64,000 nt of DNA. Origin: Prochlorococcus marinus CUG1435. Lineage in GTDB: Bacteria; Cyanobacteriota; Cyanobacteriia; PCC-6307; Cyanobiaceae. Position numbers and translations under genes: made by a program. Shown here piece after piece: positions 29,195 to 39,130 of this stretch (positions are counted from its first letter, which is position 1; every line of letters starts with the position of its first letter). Below the pieces are notes generated by a model. The model saw only the letters and a list, made by a program, of their open reading frames with translations. It ran no database searches and had not been told where the DNA came from. The stretch spans positions 840,001 through 904,000 of the forward strand of contig JAEPLP010000001.1 in assembly GCA_017644375.1 (NCBI GenBank), read 5' to 3'.

Positions 29195-30100
29195 ATGAAT
29201 GTTCAGAGAATACTTATCGTTTCAGGCACTCATGGGAATGAAATTAATCCTGTTTGGGCTGTTAAGCAATTTAATAGGAAGGAAAATAGTTTAAATAATG
29301 GTATTAAGTATGAGTACATCATAGGTAATCCTGCTGCCTATGAAAAAGGTTGCAGATATATAGATGTAGATTTAAATAGATCTTTTAAAGAAAGTGAGAA
29401 TTTTGATAAACATAATAATAGCTTTTATGAAATTAATAGAGCTAATTTTTTAGTAGATGAATTTGGAATTGACGGATCTAAACCCTGTCAAATTGCAATT
29501 GATTTGCACACTACTACTGCAAATATGGGAACAAGCATTGTTATGTATGGGAGGAGATCTAAAGATTTTTGTTTAGCTGCATTACTGCAGAACAAATTTG
29601 GATTGCCTATTTATTTGCACGAAAAAGATAAATCCCAAACAGGCTTTCTTGTAGAAGCTTGGCCATGTGGTTTAGTTATTGAAATAGGAGCTGTCGCACA
29701 AAATTTTTATGATCAAAATATTATAAATAGATTCTCTCTAATAATTAGCTCCCTAAGGGAAGAGATAGAAAAATTAAAAAATAAACTTATAGAACTTCCA
29801 AAGGATTTAGTGGTTCACGTTCATCAAGGGAGTATAGATTATCCAAGAGATGAAAAGGGAGATATTGATGGCATTATTCATCCTGAGAGAATAAACCAAG
29901 ATTGGAAAATGATTAAAAAAGGAGATCCATTATTTCTGGATAGCCAAGGAATAATCCACAAATATGAACGGGACCAATTGATTTGGCCAGTTTTTATTGG
30001 AGAAGTTGCTTATAAGGAAAAAAAAATTGCCATGAGCTACACAAAAAAAGAAGTAATTTGTTCCAAAAAACAATGGGTTCAAGAGTTTGAATGTTTTTAA
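29195..30100 (+). CDS. Aspartoacylase-like zinc carboxypeptidase
   Basis: 301-residue member of the AstE/AspA family (M14-like zinc hydrolases), which removes acyl groups from N-acyl amino acids such as N-acetylaspartate. Zinc ligands are visible: His and Glu in SGTHGNEINP (residues 11-20) and the later His in DLHTTTANMG (about 107-116). DLNRSF (about 60) is the substrate Arg/Asn motif and VIEIGAVAQ holds the catalytic Glu (about 163-170). The physiological substrate in picocyanobacteria is unknown to me. It lies upstream of psbA, 435 bases away. Confidence 0.88.
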   Translation: MNVQRILIVSGTHGNEINPVWAVKQFNRKENSLNNGIKYEYIIGNPAAYEKGCRYIDVDLNRSFKESENFDKHNNSFYEINRANFLVDEFGIDGSKPCQIAIDLHTTTANMGTSIVMYGRRSKDFCLAALLQNKFGLPIYLHEKDKSQTGFLVEAWPCGLVIEIGAVAQNFYDQNIINRFSLIISSLREEIEKLKNKLIELPKDLVVHVHQGSIDYPRDEKGDIDGIIHPERINQDWKMIKKGDPLFLDSQGIIHKYERDQLIWPVFIGEVAYKEKKIAMSYTKKEVICSKKQWVQEFECF

Positions 30101-30217
30101 ATTAAGAAACCGGAACAATAAATCGTTGAAAACTAATAAGGATTTTTTATTGTATAGATAAGTTTATTTAATATTTAATGCTTTAATTTTTTTTTCTAAT
30201 TTTTAAACTTTAAAAAC

Positions 30218-30346
30218 TTAAATTCTTTCACTCCAATATATAACAGCTCCAAAAGCCTCTAATTGCAGTCTTCTATGCTTAGCCTCTCTTAAGGAAACTA
30301 CCTCTCTAGATCTTTTTCCATTAAGTAACCATTCGATTATTACCAA
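30218..30346 (-). CDS. Short conserved-looking protein (42 aa) upstream of psbA
   Basis: Too short for usual ORF cut-offs. TTG start at 30346, stop TAA at 30218-30220, 42 codons. The product reads VIIEWLLNGKRS then REVVSLREAKHRRLQLEA and ends AVIYWSERI. It has a coherent amphipathic helix rich in Arg/Lys/Glu, which random AT-rich sequence would not give. GAGGA lies 7 bases before the TTG on the minus strand. I recall similar small proteins with KHRRLQLEA in picocyanobacteria, but cannot verify this. Function unknown. It is divergent from psbA. Confidence 0.65.
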   Translation of the reverse strand: MVIIEWLLNGKRSREVVSLREAKHRRLQLEAFGAVIYWSERI

Positions 30347-30435
30347 GTTGAATCCTCAATAACAAAGAAAATCTTAAGACATGGAAGTTATTTTCTCCTG
30401 TTTTCCAAAAAATAAGTTTACTTAAAGAAAAAATA

Positions 30436-30535
30436 TTTACACATTTTTAGCGATTTTGGTCTAAAATCTTCAAAGCGGAATTTTATTTCCGTTTTTATTT
30501 ACACGTCTCACTTTAGAGACATACTTTACGAACTC
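30436..30535 (+). promoter_or_regulatory. psbA promoter and 5' leader with two hairpins
   Basis: A TAAAAT (30462-30467) is a fair -10 box. TTTACA at 30436-30441 is a weak -35 candidate with a long 20-base spacer. The leader then has two short hairpins: CGGAA/TTCCG (30476-30480 with 30487-30491, 6-base loop) and GTCTC/GAGAC (30505-30509 with 30516-30520, 6-base loop). The second ends 15 bases before the ATG and could affect ribosome loading or mRNA stability, both known control points for psbA. No Shine-Dalgarno is evident. Confidence 0.5.
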
Positions 30536-31618
30536 ATGACAACTATTCAGCAGCAGCGTTCTTCGCTGTTAAAAGGTTGGCCACAGTTTTGTGAGTGGGT
30601 AACATCAACTAACAACAGAATTTATGTTGGTTGGTTCGGCGTCTTAATGATTCCATGCCTTCTTACAGCAGCGGCTTGCTTCATCGTTGCATTCATCGCA
30701 GCACCACCAGTAGACATCGACGGAATTAGAGAGCCAGTTGCTGGTTCATTCCTATACGGAAACAACATCATCTCAGGTGCAGTTGTTCCTTCATCTAACG
30801 CTATTGGTCTACACTTCTACCCAATTTGGGAAGCAGCTACTGTAGATGAGTGGTTATACAACGGTGGTCCTTACCAGCTTGTAATTTTCCACTTCCTAAT
30901 CGGTATCTCAGCATACATGGGAAGACAGTGGGAGCTTTCATACCGTTTAGGTATGCGTCCTTGGATCTGTGTTGCATACTCTGCACCAGTTTCAGCAGCT
31001 TTCGCAGTATTCCTTGTATATCCATTCGGTCAAGGTTCATTCTCTGACGGAATGCCTCTAGGTATCTCTGGAACATTCAACTTCATGTTTGTTTTCCAGG
31101 CAGAGCACAACATTCTTATGCACCCATTCCACATGGCTGGTGTTGCTGGTATGTTCGGAGGATCTTTATTCTCAGCTATGCACGGTTCACTTGTTACTTC
31201 ATCTCTAATAAGAGAAACAACTGAGACAGAGTCTCAGAACTATGGTTACAAGTTTGGACAAGAAGAAGAAACATACAACATCGTTGCAGCTCATGGCTAC
31301 TTCGGTCGTTTGATCTTCCAATATGCAAGTTTCAACAACAGCAGAAGTCTTCACTTCTTCCTAGCTGTATTCCCAGTTGTTTGTGTATGGTTAACTTCAA
31401 TGGGTATCTGCACAATGGCATTCAACCTTAACGGTTTCAACTTCAACCAGTCAGTTGTTGATGCAAACGGTAAGATTGTTCCTACATGGGGTGACGTTCT
31501 TAACAGAGCAAACCTAGGTATGGAAGTAATGCACGAGCGTAACGCTCACAACTTCCCACTTGATCTAGCAGCAGCTGAGTCTACAACAGTAGCTCTTTCA
31601 GCTCCAGCTATCGGTTAA
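30536..31618 (+). CDS. psbA: Photosystem II reaction-centre protein D1
   Basis: D1 binds P680, pheophytin, QB and most of the manganese cluster. 360 residues with five membrane helices. Conserved parts include [20 protein letters not shown], the helix with GRQWEL (Gln at the position numbered 130 in other D1, the low-fluorescence D1:1 type), the QB-loop [15 protein letters not shown] and the C-terminus [19 protein letters not shown], which is cut after Ala344 by CtpA. Codon choice differs from neighbours: Phe, Tyr, Asn and His are mostly C-ending, as expected for very high expression. A strong terminator follows. Confidence 0.99.
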   Translation: MTTIQQQRSSLLKGWPQFCEWVTSTNNRIYVGWFGVLMIPCLLTAAACFIVAFIAAPPVDIDGIREPVAGSFLYGNNIISGAVVPSSNAIGLHFYPIWEAATVDEWLYNGGPYQLVIFHFLIGISAYMGRQWELSYRLGMRPWICVAYSAPVSAAFAVFLVYPFGQGSFSDGMPLGISGTFNFMFVFQAEHNILMHPFHMAGVAGMFGGSLFSAMHGSLVTSSLIRETTETESQNYGYKFGQEEETYNIVAAHGYFGRLIFQYASFNNSRSLHFFLAVFPVVCVWLTSMGICTMAFNLNGFNFNQSVVDANGKIVPTWGDVLNRANLGMEVMHERNAHNFPLDLAAAESTTVALSAPAIG

Positions 31619-31639
31619 GCTTAAAGTTCTTAAACTTAC

Positions 31640-31667
31640 TAGCCCCCTTTTTGGGGGCTTTTTTTTG
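31640..31667 (+). terminator. Intrinsic terminator of psbA
   Basis: AGCCCCC (31641-31647) pairs with GGGGGCT (31653-31659) around a TTTTT loop, followed by a run of T to 31666. It lies 22 bases after the psbA stop and before aroC, so psbA is probably monocistronic. Confidence 0.92.
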
Positions 31668-31726
31668 TTTAATTTTCAATTGGTTTCATATAATGTTTAT
31701 ATATAGATAAAACATTTCATATTTCT

Positions 31727-32824
31727 ATGAGTAGTAGTTTTGGTAAAATTTTTCGTGTTAGTACTTTTGGAGAATCACATGGTGGTGCAGTAGGAGTTAT
31801 CCTTGATGGATGTCCACCTAAGTTAAAAATAGATATAAATCTGATACAAAATGAATTAGATAGGCGCAGACCTGGCCAGAGTGACATTACAACACCCAGA
31901 AATGAAGAAGATAAAATTGAAATATTAAGTGGGATAAAGGAAGGCTTAACACTTGGAACTCCAATAGCGATGTTGGTAAGAAACAAGGATCAAAGACCAG
32001 GAGATTATGATAATTTGGAGCAAGTATTTAGACCTTCTCATGCAGATGGTACATATCATCTGAAATATGGAATTCAAGCAAGTTCTGGTGGTGGAAGAGC
32101 ATCTGCAAGAGAAACAATTGGGCGAGTAGCTGCTGGTGCTGTAGCAAAACAATTATTAAAAAACTTCTGTAACACTGAAATACTATCTTGGGTAAAGCGT
32201 ATACATGATATAGATTCTGATATAGATAAAGAAAAGATTTCTCTCAACAAAATAGATTCTAATATTGTTAGATGTCCTGATGAACAGGTATCAGCAGAAA
32301 TGATCGAGAGAATTAAGGAATTAAAGCGTCAAGGAGACTCTTGTGGCGGTGTTATTGAATGTCTAGTTAGAAATGTCCCTTCTGGTCTTGGAATGCCTGT
32401 TTTTGATAAATTAGAAGCTGATTTAGCGAAGGCTTTGATGTCTTTGCCTGCTACGAAAGGCTTTGAAATAGGTTCGGGTTTCTCTGGAACTTATTTAAAA
32501 GGAAGCGAACATAATGACGCCTTCATTAAATCTGATGATATTAGGAAGTTAAGAACAATATCTAATAATTCAGGCGGTATACAGGGCGGAATAAGTAATG
32601 GCGAAAATATTGAGATGAAGATAGCTTTTAAACCTACAGCAACTATCGGTAAAGAACAGAAAACAGTAAATGCTGAAGGAAAAGAAGTTTTGATGAAAGC
32701 GAAAGGGAGACATGATCCATGCGTTCTTCCAAGAGCAGTTCCTATGGTTGATGCTATGGTAGCTCTAGTACTTGCTGATCATTTACTACTGAATCAAGCT
32801 CAATGTGGCTTAATCGATAATTAG
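31727..32824 (+). CDS. aroC: Chorismate synthase
   Basis: Makes chorismate from EPSP with reduced FMN, the last shared step to aromatic amino acids, folate and quinones. 365 residues. Signatures are [18 protein letters not shown] (residues 15-32), the [21 protein letters not shown] region (about 123-143) and [14 protein letters not shown] near the end (each a family signature). Length and start are normal. The gene stands between the psbA terminator and the convergent aldolase gene. Confidence 0.97.
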   Translation: MSSSFGKIFRVSTFGESHGGAVGVILDGCPPKLKIDINLIQNELDRRRPGQSDITTPRNEEDKIEILSGIKEGLTLGTPIAMLVRNKDQRPGDYDNLEQVFRPSHADGTYHLKYGIQASSGGGRASARETIGRVAAGAVAKQLLKNFCNTEILSWVKRIHDIDSDIDKEKISLNKIDSNIVRCPDEQVSAEMIERIKELKRQGDSCGGVIECLVRNVPSGLGMPVFDKLEADLAKALMSLPATKGFEIGSGFSGTYLKGSEHNDAFIKSDDIRKLRTISNNSGGIQGGISNGENIEMKIAFKPTATIGKEQKTVNAEGKEVLMKAKGRHDPCVLPRAVPMVDAMVALVLADHLLLNQAQCGLIDN

Positions 32825-32858
32825 TAGTTTTCTTAAATAAATTATATTTATCTTTGAT

Positions 32859-33485
32859 TTAATTATTTTTGAGCCATTCATATATTTTTTGATCGAATTT
32901 TTTATTTATAATACCTTTATCCCCAATCACGATTGCTTTATATCCTAAAGATTTATAAGTTTTTACATCATTGATTGATAGGCCTCCAGCAGCAATGAAA
33001 TCGATACTTTCAAAGTTGAGTATATTTATGGAACTAGCTTTACTTTTTATTGGATAAATTTTGATAATGTTGCAATTTAAAGTTATCGCTTCCTCAAGAT
33101 CTTTTAAATTTTTAATTCCTGGAATTAATAAATAATTTTTTGACTTCGAATAATTGAAAAGATCTTTATCCCAGAATTTCATCATAGAAAAATTTAATCC
33201 AATTTTTAATGAATCTTCTATTGATTGTTTATTAACTATGGAGGCAGATCCTAAATTAATTCTTGGAAATTTGTGTTTGATTTCGGATACAAAATCCAAC
33301 CACTTTTCGTTGTTTGACCAACTTATTTCAATATTCTTTAATCCTAATTTTACTAAGCCACCTAATTCTTCAAAAAATGAATTTCTTATATAAGTATTTG
33401 AGTAAATATTATCTTCGGGTTTTACGAGCAAAAAAAAAGATTCTTTTAGTTGCAAATCAGAAAAAGAATCTTCTTTAATATTCAT
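32859..33485 (-). CDS. KDPG/KHG aldolase-like (Eda family), divergent
   Basis: 208-residue TIM-barrel protein of the Eda family, which cleaves 2-keto-3-deoxy-6-phosphogluconate to pyruvate and glyceraldehyde 3-phosphate. The catalytic Glu (E53 in NIEIS) and Schiff-base Lys (K142 in IIKIYPI) are present, with PGIKNLKDLEEA and AAGGLS near the end. Other motifs have drifted: the usual GAGTVL reads GSASIV and the phosphate-side FxVSP reads FSMMKFW. So the fold is clear but the exact substrate is not. It lies 20 bases downstream of the FtsH gene on the opposite side, on the same strand, and may share its transcript. Confidence 0.75.
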   Translation of the reverse strand: MNIKEDSFSDLQLKESFFLLVKPEDNIYSNTYIRNSFFEELGGLVKLGLKNIEISWSNNEKWLDFVSEIKHKFPRINLGSASIVNKQSIEDSLKIGLNFSMMKFWDKDLFNYSKSKNYLLIPGIKNLKDLEEAITLNCNIIKIYPIKSKASSINILNFESIDFIAAGGLSINDVKTYKSLGYKAIVIGDKGIINKKFDQKIYEWLKNN

Positions 33486-33505
33486 TAAGTATTTATTTTT
33501 TTAAA

Positions 33506-35359
33506 CTAGATATAATTCGCTACTTTAACTTCTGATCGATTAAGCAAATCTTGTATATCTTCAGTGTCTATAGTTTCTCTTTCAATTAGCATTTGAGCCA
33601 TTTCGTCAAGAACAGTTCTATTATCGGATAATACTTTTGTAGCTCTCTTATAGGCAACATCAACAAGCTCTGAAACCTCTACATCAATTGTTGCAGCTGT
33701 GTCTTCAGAGAAGTCTCTTGTGGAACTCATATCTCTTCCAAGAAACATTCCACCTTGAGATTGACCTAGAGCGACTGGACCTATTTTGTCACTCATACCA
33801 AATTTAGTAATCATTTGTCTTGCTACATTTGCAACTTGTTGTAAATCATTAGAAGCGCCAGTTGTTACCTCTTCTTCCCCATAGACTATTTCTTCAGCAA
33901 CTCTTCCACCAAGAGCTACAGCCATTTGATTTTGAAGGTAAGAACGTGAGTAAAGACCAGATTCCATTCTTTCTTCACTTGGAGTAAAGAAGGTTAAACC
34001 TCCAGCTTGACCTCTAGGAATTATTGAAACTTTGGCTACTGGATCGTAATCAGGCATTAATGCTCCAACGAGTGCATGACCAGCTTCGTGGTAAGCAACT
34101 AATTCTTTTTTCTTATCACTCATGACTCTATCTTTCTTTTCTGGGCCAGCCATAACTCTTTCAATGGCATCACCAACTTCATCATTACTTACTTTATCTA
34201 AATCTTTTCTAGCTGCTAATATTGCTGCTTCATTTAAAAGATTAGCTAAATCTGCACCAGTAAATCCTGGTGTTCTTCTAGCAACTTTATCTAAATCAAC
34301 GTCTTTTGAAAGAGTTTTATCTTTAGCATGAACATTTAATATCTGTAATCTACCAGCGTAATCTGGTCTGTCTACTGTTACCTGTCTATCGAATCTTCCA
34401 GGTCGCATTAAAGCTGAATCTAAGACATCAGGTCTATTTGTAGCAGCAACTATTATTATTCCAGAATTACCTTCGAAACCATCCATTTCGGTTAGAAGTT
34501 GATTTAGTGTTTGTTCTCTTTCATCATTTCCTCCGCCCATACCTGCACCTCTTTGTCTTCCAACTGCATCTATTTCGTCAATGAACACTATACAAGGAGC
34601 ATTCTTTTTGGCTTGTTCAAAAAGGTCTCTAACTCTGCTAGCTCCAACTCCTACAAACATCTCTACAAATTCTGAACCGGATATTGAGAAAAAAGGTACA
34701 CCTGCTTCTCCAGCTACTGCTTTTGCTAGCAATGTTTTTCCTGTACCAGGAGGGCCAACGAGAAGAACTCCTTTTGGGATTTTTGCTCCGACTGCAGTAA
34801 ATCTATCTGGGCTTTTAAGAAAATCTACAACTTCTGTGAGTTCTAATTTTGCACCTTCAACACCAGCAACATCTGAAAAGGTTACTTGTGTAGATGGTTC
34901 CATTTGTAGTCTGGCTTTGCTCTTGCCAAAACTCATTGCAGGGTTGCCACCTCCAGCGTTCCCGCTTTGAGATCTTCTGAAAAGAAAAAATAAGCCTCCA
35001 ATTAAAAGTACTGGGAAAATCAAGCTGCTTACAGCTTGTTGCCATGGATTAGCTAATTTTGTGGGGGTTACAGCAATGTCTACATTATTTTCAGTTAGGA
35101 TTTTTAATAAATCTTTGTCTGGGGCTAAATTGACCTCAGATCTGCTTCCATCATTTTCAACTACTTGAGCCGTCGCATTGTCTGGAGATATTAGTACTCT
35201 ACTGATTTCTTTATCTTGAACTGCCTCTATAAAATCACTATATCTTAAGGTCTTTGTAGCATTTTCTGTACTAGGTTTATCAAATACAGAAGTACCAATG
35301 AAGATTACAGTAATAACAGCTAGAACATAAAGTCCTACGTTTCTCCAGCGTTTGTTCAC
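33506..35359 (-). CDS. ftsH: ATP-dependent zinc metalloprotease FtsH
   Basis: Thylakoid/plasma-membrane AAA protease; cyanobacterial FtsH hexamers remove damaged D1. 617 residues: a first membrane helix (about 8-25), a lumenal/periplasmic domain, a second helix (about 110-128), AAA with Walker [10 protein letters not shown] (about 204), Walker [10 protein letters not shown], the SRH ending RPGRFDRQ, and the zinc site HEAGH (about 424) in M41. Full length. Which cyanobacterial paralogue it is (the FtsH2-like D1-repair form is likely from length and similarity) cannot be fixed here. It is followed by the Eda-like gene. Confidence 0.96.
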   Translation of the reverse strand: MNKRWRNVGLYVLAVITVIFIGTSVFDKPSTENATKTLRYSDFIEAVQDKEISRVLISPDNATAQVVENDGSRSEVNLAPDKDLLKILTENNVDIAVTPTKLANPWQQAVSSLIFPVLLIGGLFFLFRRSQSGNAGGGNPAMSFGKSKARLQMEPSTQVTFSDVAGVEGAKLELTEVVDFLKSPDRFTAVGAKIPKGVLLVGPPGTGKTLLAKAVAGEAGVPFFSISGSEFVEMFVGVGASRVRDLFEQAKKNAPCIVFIDEIDAVGRQRGAGMGGGNDEREQTLNQLLTEMDGFEGNSGIIIVAATNRPDVLDSALMRPGRFDRQVTVDRPDYAGRLQILNVHAKDKTLSKDVDLDKVARRTPGFTGADLANLLNEAAILAARKDLDKVSNDEVGDAIERVMAGPEKKDRVMSDKKKELVAYHEAGHALVGALMPDYDPVAKVSIIPRGQAGGLTFFTPSEERMESGLYSRSYLQNQMAVALGGRVAEEIVYGEEEVTTGASNDLQQVANVARQMITKFGMSDKIGPVALGQSQGGMFLGRDMSSTRDFSEDTAATIDVEVSELVDVAYKRATKVLSDNRTVLDEMAQMLIERETIDTEDIQDLLNRSEVKVANYI

Positions 35360-35405
35360 GATAAATAATTTTTAATAATTACATGATACTAATAATAAAA
35401 CATTA

Positions 35406-36581
35406 TTAAGAGCGTCTAAGAACATCTACTACACTTTTGAATGCAAACCATTCAGGAATTGGTTCGCCACTCCTCAATTTCTTTCTAAATTCAGTACCAC
35501 TAAGTTTCATGATTTCATAATTAAATTCTTTAGCTTCTTCAGCTGTAATATATCCTTTTTCCTTCGTATAAACTAAATTTTTTGAAGGAACAGTCTTCAT
35601 CATCAATTCGTCTGCACATTTATTCGCAAAATTCTGGGCGTCATACGGGCCATAAAAATCTTCACCAGTTACTGATGACTTACAGCCAGCCATATCTCTA
35701 CCGATAATAAAATGGGTGCAACCATAATTTCTCCTAATTATCATATGTTGAAGGGCTTCTCTTGGCCCTGCCATGTGCATTGAATAAGGTAAAAAAGCCC
35801 ATTTTATTCTTTCATCAGATATTTCCTCTTCTAATTCTTTATACGTTAAATATCTAACTTTACCGGGGATATCATCTTGTTGAGTTGGCCCACAAGTTGG
35901 ATGAACTAAAACAACTGAGTTAGAGGAGACATTATCAGAGAGTAAGGCATTAGTAAATAATTCATAATGTGCTCTATGAATTGGATTTCTGCATTGAAAT
36001 GCAACTACATCATGATTTGATGGCAGTGTAGATCTAACTTCTTCTGGGGTTTTGCAGGGAAACTCTCTAATTGGTAGTTCGAAACCATAAATTCTTCCTC
36101 CTATATAAAATCTCCCTCTCTCATTAAAAATCATCTTAACAGCAGGATGATCTAGAGAATTAGTACCATAACAAAGTTCAGCTTCTAAGGATTTATCAGG
36201 CTCCCATTTAGAGCTAACTTCTAAAACGGCTATTTTTTGTTTTTTAAAAGTAAGCAATATTGTCTCTCCAGCTTTTACTTTTTCATTATTTGAATCAAAT
36301 ACAATAGGCAAGCCAAAAAGCAACCCGTTTGTGTTTCTATTATTTTTAATTACCGAATTGTAGTTATTCTCATCCATAAAACCTTCCAATGGAGAAAAAG
36401 CTCCAACCATCAAAAGTTCAACATCGCATGCATTTCTCTCGCTACATTCAAACTCATAAGTAACTTTAGAGATAAGATCATTTTTAAGGTTTCTATCTTT
36501 GATAATTAAATTTTTTAGTTCCCCTCCATAAGGCGGTATTAGTCCATTAGTATCTGGTTTAATTTTTTGTTGTAATTCCAT
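35406..36581 (-). CDS. sat: Sulfate adenylyltransferase (ATP sulfurylase)
   Basis: Activates sulfate with ATP to adenosine 5'-phosphosulfate, the first step of sulfate assimilation. 391 residues of the homo-oligomeric Sat family. The active-site motif QCRNPIHRAHYEL (about 200-212) is the QxRNPxHxxH signature; HPTCGPTQ and GRDMAGCKS follow. There is no APS-kinase domain at the C-terminus. Divided from psbO upstream by a terminator. Confidence 0.96.
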   Translation of the reverse strand: MELQQKIKPDTNGLIPPYGGELKNLIIKDRNLKNDLISKVTYEFECSERNACDVELLMVGAFSPLEGFMDENNYNSVIKNNRNTNGLLFGLPIVFDSNNEKVKAGETILLTFKKQKIAVLEVSSKWEPDKSLEAELCYGTNSLDHPAVKMIFNERGRFYIGGRIYGFELPIREFPCKTPEEVRSTLPSNHDVVAFQCRNPIHRAHYELFTNALLSDNVSSNSVVLVHPTCGPTQQDDIPGKVRYLTYKELEEEISDERIKWAFLPYSMHMAGPREALQHMIIRRNYGCTHFIIGRDMAGCKSSVTGEDFYGPYDAQNFANKCADELMMKTVPSKNLVYTKEKGYITAEEAKEFNYEIMKLSGTEFRKKLRSGEPIPEWFAFKSVVDVLRRS

Positions 36582-36609
36582 TTTTTAAATTGATAAAGAA
36601 AAATTTTGA

Positions 36610-36640
36610 AAAAAAAAAGGGGGTTAAACCCCTTTTTTTC
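36610..36640 (-). terminator. Intrinsic terminator after psbO
   Basis: GGGG (36619-36623) pairs with CCCC (36629-36632) with a loop TTAAA, extended by an A-run on the left and a T-run on the right. On the minus strand this reads as a GC stem followed by about eight U. It ends the psbO transcript before sat. Confidence 0.88.
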
Positions 36641-36651
36641 TTAAGTAGGAT

Positions 36652-37446
36652 TTATGCCTTTCTTCCGTAAAGCTCGCCAATTATTTTCACATCAAGTGGA
36701 TCCTTTGAACCCATATCTGTATCTGAAGGTTGGATAGCTTCAAAAGTACCAGCAAATTCGTCTGTGTCAGAATCTACATTGTTGATTGAAAGAGTAATAA
36801 CTCCAGTACCGTTTACATCAACTTTAATATTTTCTTTTGCAAGTTCTTCGTCATCTCCTCCTAATGCAACTAAACCTTGAGCATATTCAACACCAGTATT
36901 TTTGGCTCTCGCCTTAGGATCTAGAAAATCACCAGTTCTGTAGTTAGGTGTAAATGTTGAACCACTAACCTCAGTACCTGGCTCAATAGATGAAGGTAAA
37001 TCAGCCTTAAGATCTTTTGCTGAGAATGCAAATGGCACTTCTAAACCACCAGGGGTTAATACTGTAATAAGTTGAAAATCAATACCACCTTTTTCGGTGA
37101 AAGTTCCTGAATCTATATCTCCATAAACTTCTGTCACTGTGGTGTTATTTCTAGGACTAATAATTTTTGTAGAAACAAATTCTGCAGCTTTTCGTTTTGT
37201 CCCTGGCACTTTTACATATACTTCTGTTGGATGCATGCATATTCCTTTAAGGCTATCTCCATTTCCTAGAGATATTGATCCGACAAGAGATGAGTCTAAT
37301 GTAGGGCAATCATTAGCTTTTCCTGTGTTAACAACATCTGTGAACTGTGCGTTTCCTCTTTCAGAAAAAGCAAATGATTTAACAGGTACGAAAGCAAAAG
37401 TTATACAGATTGAAATAACAAAAGCTAAGAAAGAACGAATTCTCAT
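36652..37446 (-). CDS. psbO: Photosystem II manganese-stabilising protein PsbO
   Basis: Extrinsic lumenal subunit that stabilises the Mn4Ca cluster. I start at the ATG at 37446 (MRIRSFLAFV), which gives 264 residues with a clean signal peptide (about 1-26, ending SFA). A longer frame to 37491 adds 15 residues before the signal and is unlikely. The conserved disulfide pair is seen in DCPTL and GICMHP, followed by FVSTKIISPRNNT and the PsbO signature region with GGIDFQLITVLTPGG. No good ribosome-binding site precedes either start. The 225 bases upstream, to coaBC's end, hold no other gene. Confidence 0.95.
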   Translation of the reverse strand: MRIRSFLAFVISICITFAFVPVKSFAFSERGNAQFTDVVNTGKANDCPTLDSSLVGSISLGNGDSLKGICMHPTEVYVKVPGTKRKAAEFVSTKIISPRNNTTVTEVYGDIDSGTFTEKGGIDFQLITVLTPGGLEVPFAFSAKDLKADLPSSIEPGTEVSGSTFTPNYRTGDFLDPKARAKNTGVEYAQGLVALGGDDEELAKENIKVDVNGTGVITLSINNVDSDTDEFAGTFEAIQPSDTDMGSKDPLDVKIIGELYGRKA

Positions 37447-37671
37447 AATTAAAGTTGCAGTAAAGTTCTGTGACGATAGATTAAACGTCATCTAAATAGT
37501 TCAGTACGGATATTACAAGGAAAGGAAGATAAAAGATAGGACTTTTAAATCCTCGAAACAACCCGTAGCTTTTTAGATTTTAAAAAACTGGAATTATTTT
37601 AAGCTATCACATTATTTTTAATGATTAAGATTACAAAAAAATACAAATTAAAAAATTTTTTTTTATTTTTT

Positions 37672-38919
37672 TTATGAAATAATTTGGGTTATTAATTTAT
37701 TTGCTAAGTCAATTTTTGATGTTTTGTTAATGTAGTGTTCATTATTGTTCGTATCGAAAAGCCAACCTTCATTTTGTGCCAAAAAGCCAAATCCTTGGCC
37801 TTCAAGATCAATTGGATTTGCGAATAGATAATCACAACCCTTTTGGATAATCTTTTCTTTAATTGTTATTCGTGCTTCTTGGATAGATCCTGTAAAAGCA
37901 CAAAAGCCTATAAAAACTTGGTTATCTTTTTTTGATTTACTAATTGTTTTTAAAATATCTGGGACTAGCTCAAAGTTTTTATTCAAATGATCATTAATTT
38001 CATTTTTTGGTATTTTAGCTGAAGTTTCAGAGGTTAATTTGAAATCAGATACTGCTGCATTCATGAAAAAATAATCGCAATTTGATATTTCATTATTAAG
38101 TGTCTTAATTAAATCAACACTAGTTTCAATTGCATATCTTTTTATTCCATCAGTAAGATTCTTATCGATTTTCAGAGGCCCATGGACATATTTAACTTGT
38201 GCTCCTCTGAACCTAGCTACTTGAGAAAGAAGTAGGCCCATAGTTCCAGAACTTTTGTTAGTAATGTGTCTTGCCGCGTCAATTTTTTCTGAGGTGCACC
38301 CTCCAGTTATTAAAATTTTTTTATTGAGTAAATCTTTGCGATATTCATTTTGTTTATGTGAAGCTATAAAATCAAGAGCTAATTGAATTAGATCATTTGG
38401 AGGTATCTTACCGATGCCAATAGCATCACATGCTAGGAGGCCTTCACTTGGTTGCAAAGACAAAACATTTCCGTAATTCTGTAAATACTCATAATTTTTT
38501 TGGACGGCTTTATTTAGCCACATTTGCGTATTCATAGCTGGTGCAACAATAATTGGCTTTATATTTGCTATTAAGATGCTTGGGATTAATCCCTCTGCAT
38601 TCCCAGTTACCCATTTTGCTAATGTTGTCGCTGTTAAAGGCGCGATGATTAAAATATCAGCCCAATTACCTAGTTCTATGTGAAGAGGTGTTGATTGATT
38701 ATTGGACCATTGATCATTTTCTAAAATGCAAGGGTTTCTACTCAAGATAGAGAGAGAAAGCGGCTTTATTAATTTTTCTGCATTTTTAGATAAAACGCAT
38801 CTTATTTCATAATTTTCTTTCGCTAATTGGCTAACTAATAATGGAATTCTTACAGCTGCAATACTCCCTGTTATTAATAAAAGAACCTTTATTTTGGTGT
38901 CATTAATTTTAGTTTTCAT
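37672..38919 (-). CDS. coaBC: Bifunctional phosphopantothenoylcysteine decarboxylase/synthetase
   Basis: Two steps of coenzyme A synthesis. 415 residues. The CoaC flavodoxin-like half (1-190) has TGSIAAVR, the catalytic His in TPLHIELGNWAD (about 78) and the PAMNTQMW motif (about 129). The CoaB half (200-415) has the ITGGCTSEKIDAARHITN start, NKSSGTMG and the AAVSDF motif. Fused CoaBC is the usual bacterial form. Its ATG overlaps the end of the DUF2555-like gene by 11 bases. Confidence 0.94.
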   Translation of the reverse strand: MKTKINDTKIKVLLLITGSIAAVRIPLLVSQLAKENYEIRCVLSKNAEKLIKPLSLSILSRNPCILENDQWSNNQSTPLHIELGNWADILIIAPLTATTLAKWVTGNAEGLIPSILIANIKPIIVAPAMNTQMWLNKAVQKNYEYLQNYGNVLSLQPSEGLLACDAIGIGKIPPNDLIQLALDFIASHKQNEYRKDLLNKKILITGGCTSEKIDAARHITNKSSGTMGLLLSQVARFRGAQVKYVHGPLKIDKNLTDGIKRYAIETSVDLIKTLNNEISNCDYFFMNAAVSDFKLTSETSAKIPKNEINDHLNKNFELVPDILKTISKSKKDNQVFIGFCAFTGSIQEARITIKEKIIQKGCDYLFANPIDLEGQGFGFLAQNEGWLFDTNNNEHYINKTSKIDLANKLITQIIS

Positions 38920-39130
38920 CGAAAGGTTCCTGATCGAGAAGATGGATATAATTAGTTGTTAATTCAGGTCTATTGATTGCAAGCGCCCTCAGTAAGTGCC
39001 AGTCTTTTAAACCATCAAATGGAGTATTATAGTTATCTTCCTCTAGCCTTTTAGCCAGCTCAAGGGTCATTTCTTCATCAAAAGAATTAACTAGTTCCGC
39101 ACTTATTTGATTTTCAGAAATGAATTTCAT
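38909..39130 (-). CDS. DUF2555-like small cyanobacterial protein
   Basis: 73 residues. The second half, with LAKRLEEDNYNTPFDGLKDWHLLRALA and NYIHLLDQEPFDE (two conserved blocks), matches what I remember of the cyanobacterial DUF2555 family. It is acidic, soluble and has no cysteine. Function unknown. It overlaps coaBC by 11 bases and is probably co-transcribed with it. Confidence 0.75.
   Translation of the reverse strand: MKFISENQISAELVNSFDEEMTLELAKRLEEDNYNTPFDGLKDWHLLRALAINRPELTTNYIHLLDQEPFDEN

Noticed and set aside
37447..37491. 15-residue extension before the PsbO signal peptide
   Set aside because: It would put polar residues before a normal signal peptide; the ATG at 37446 starts a standard one.
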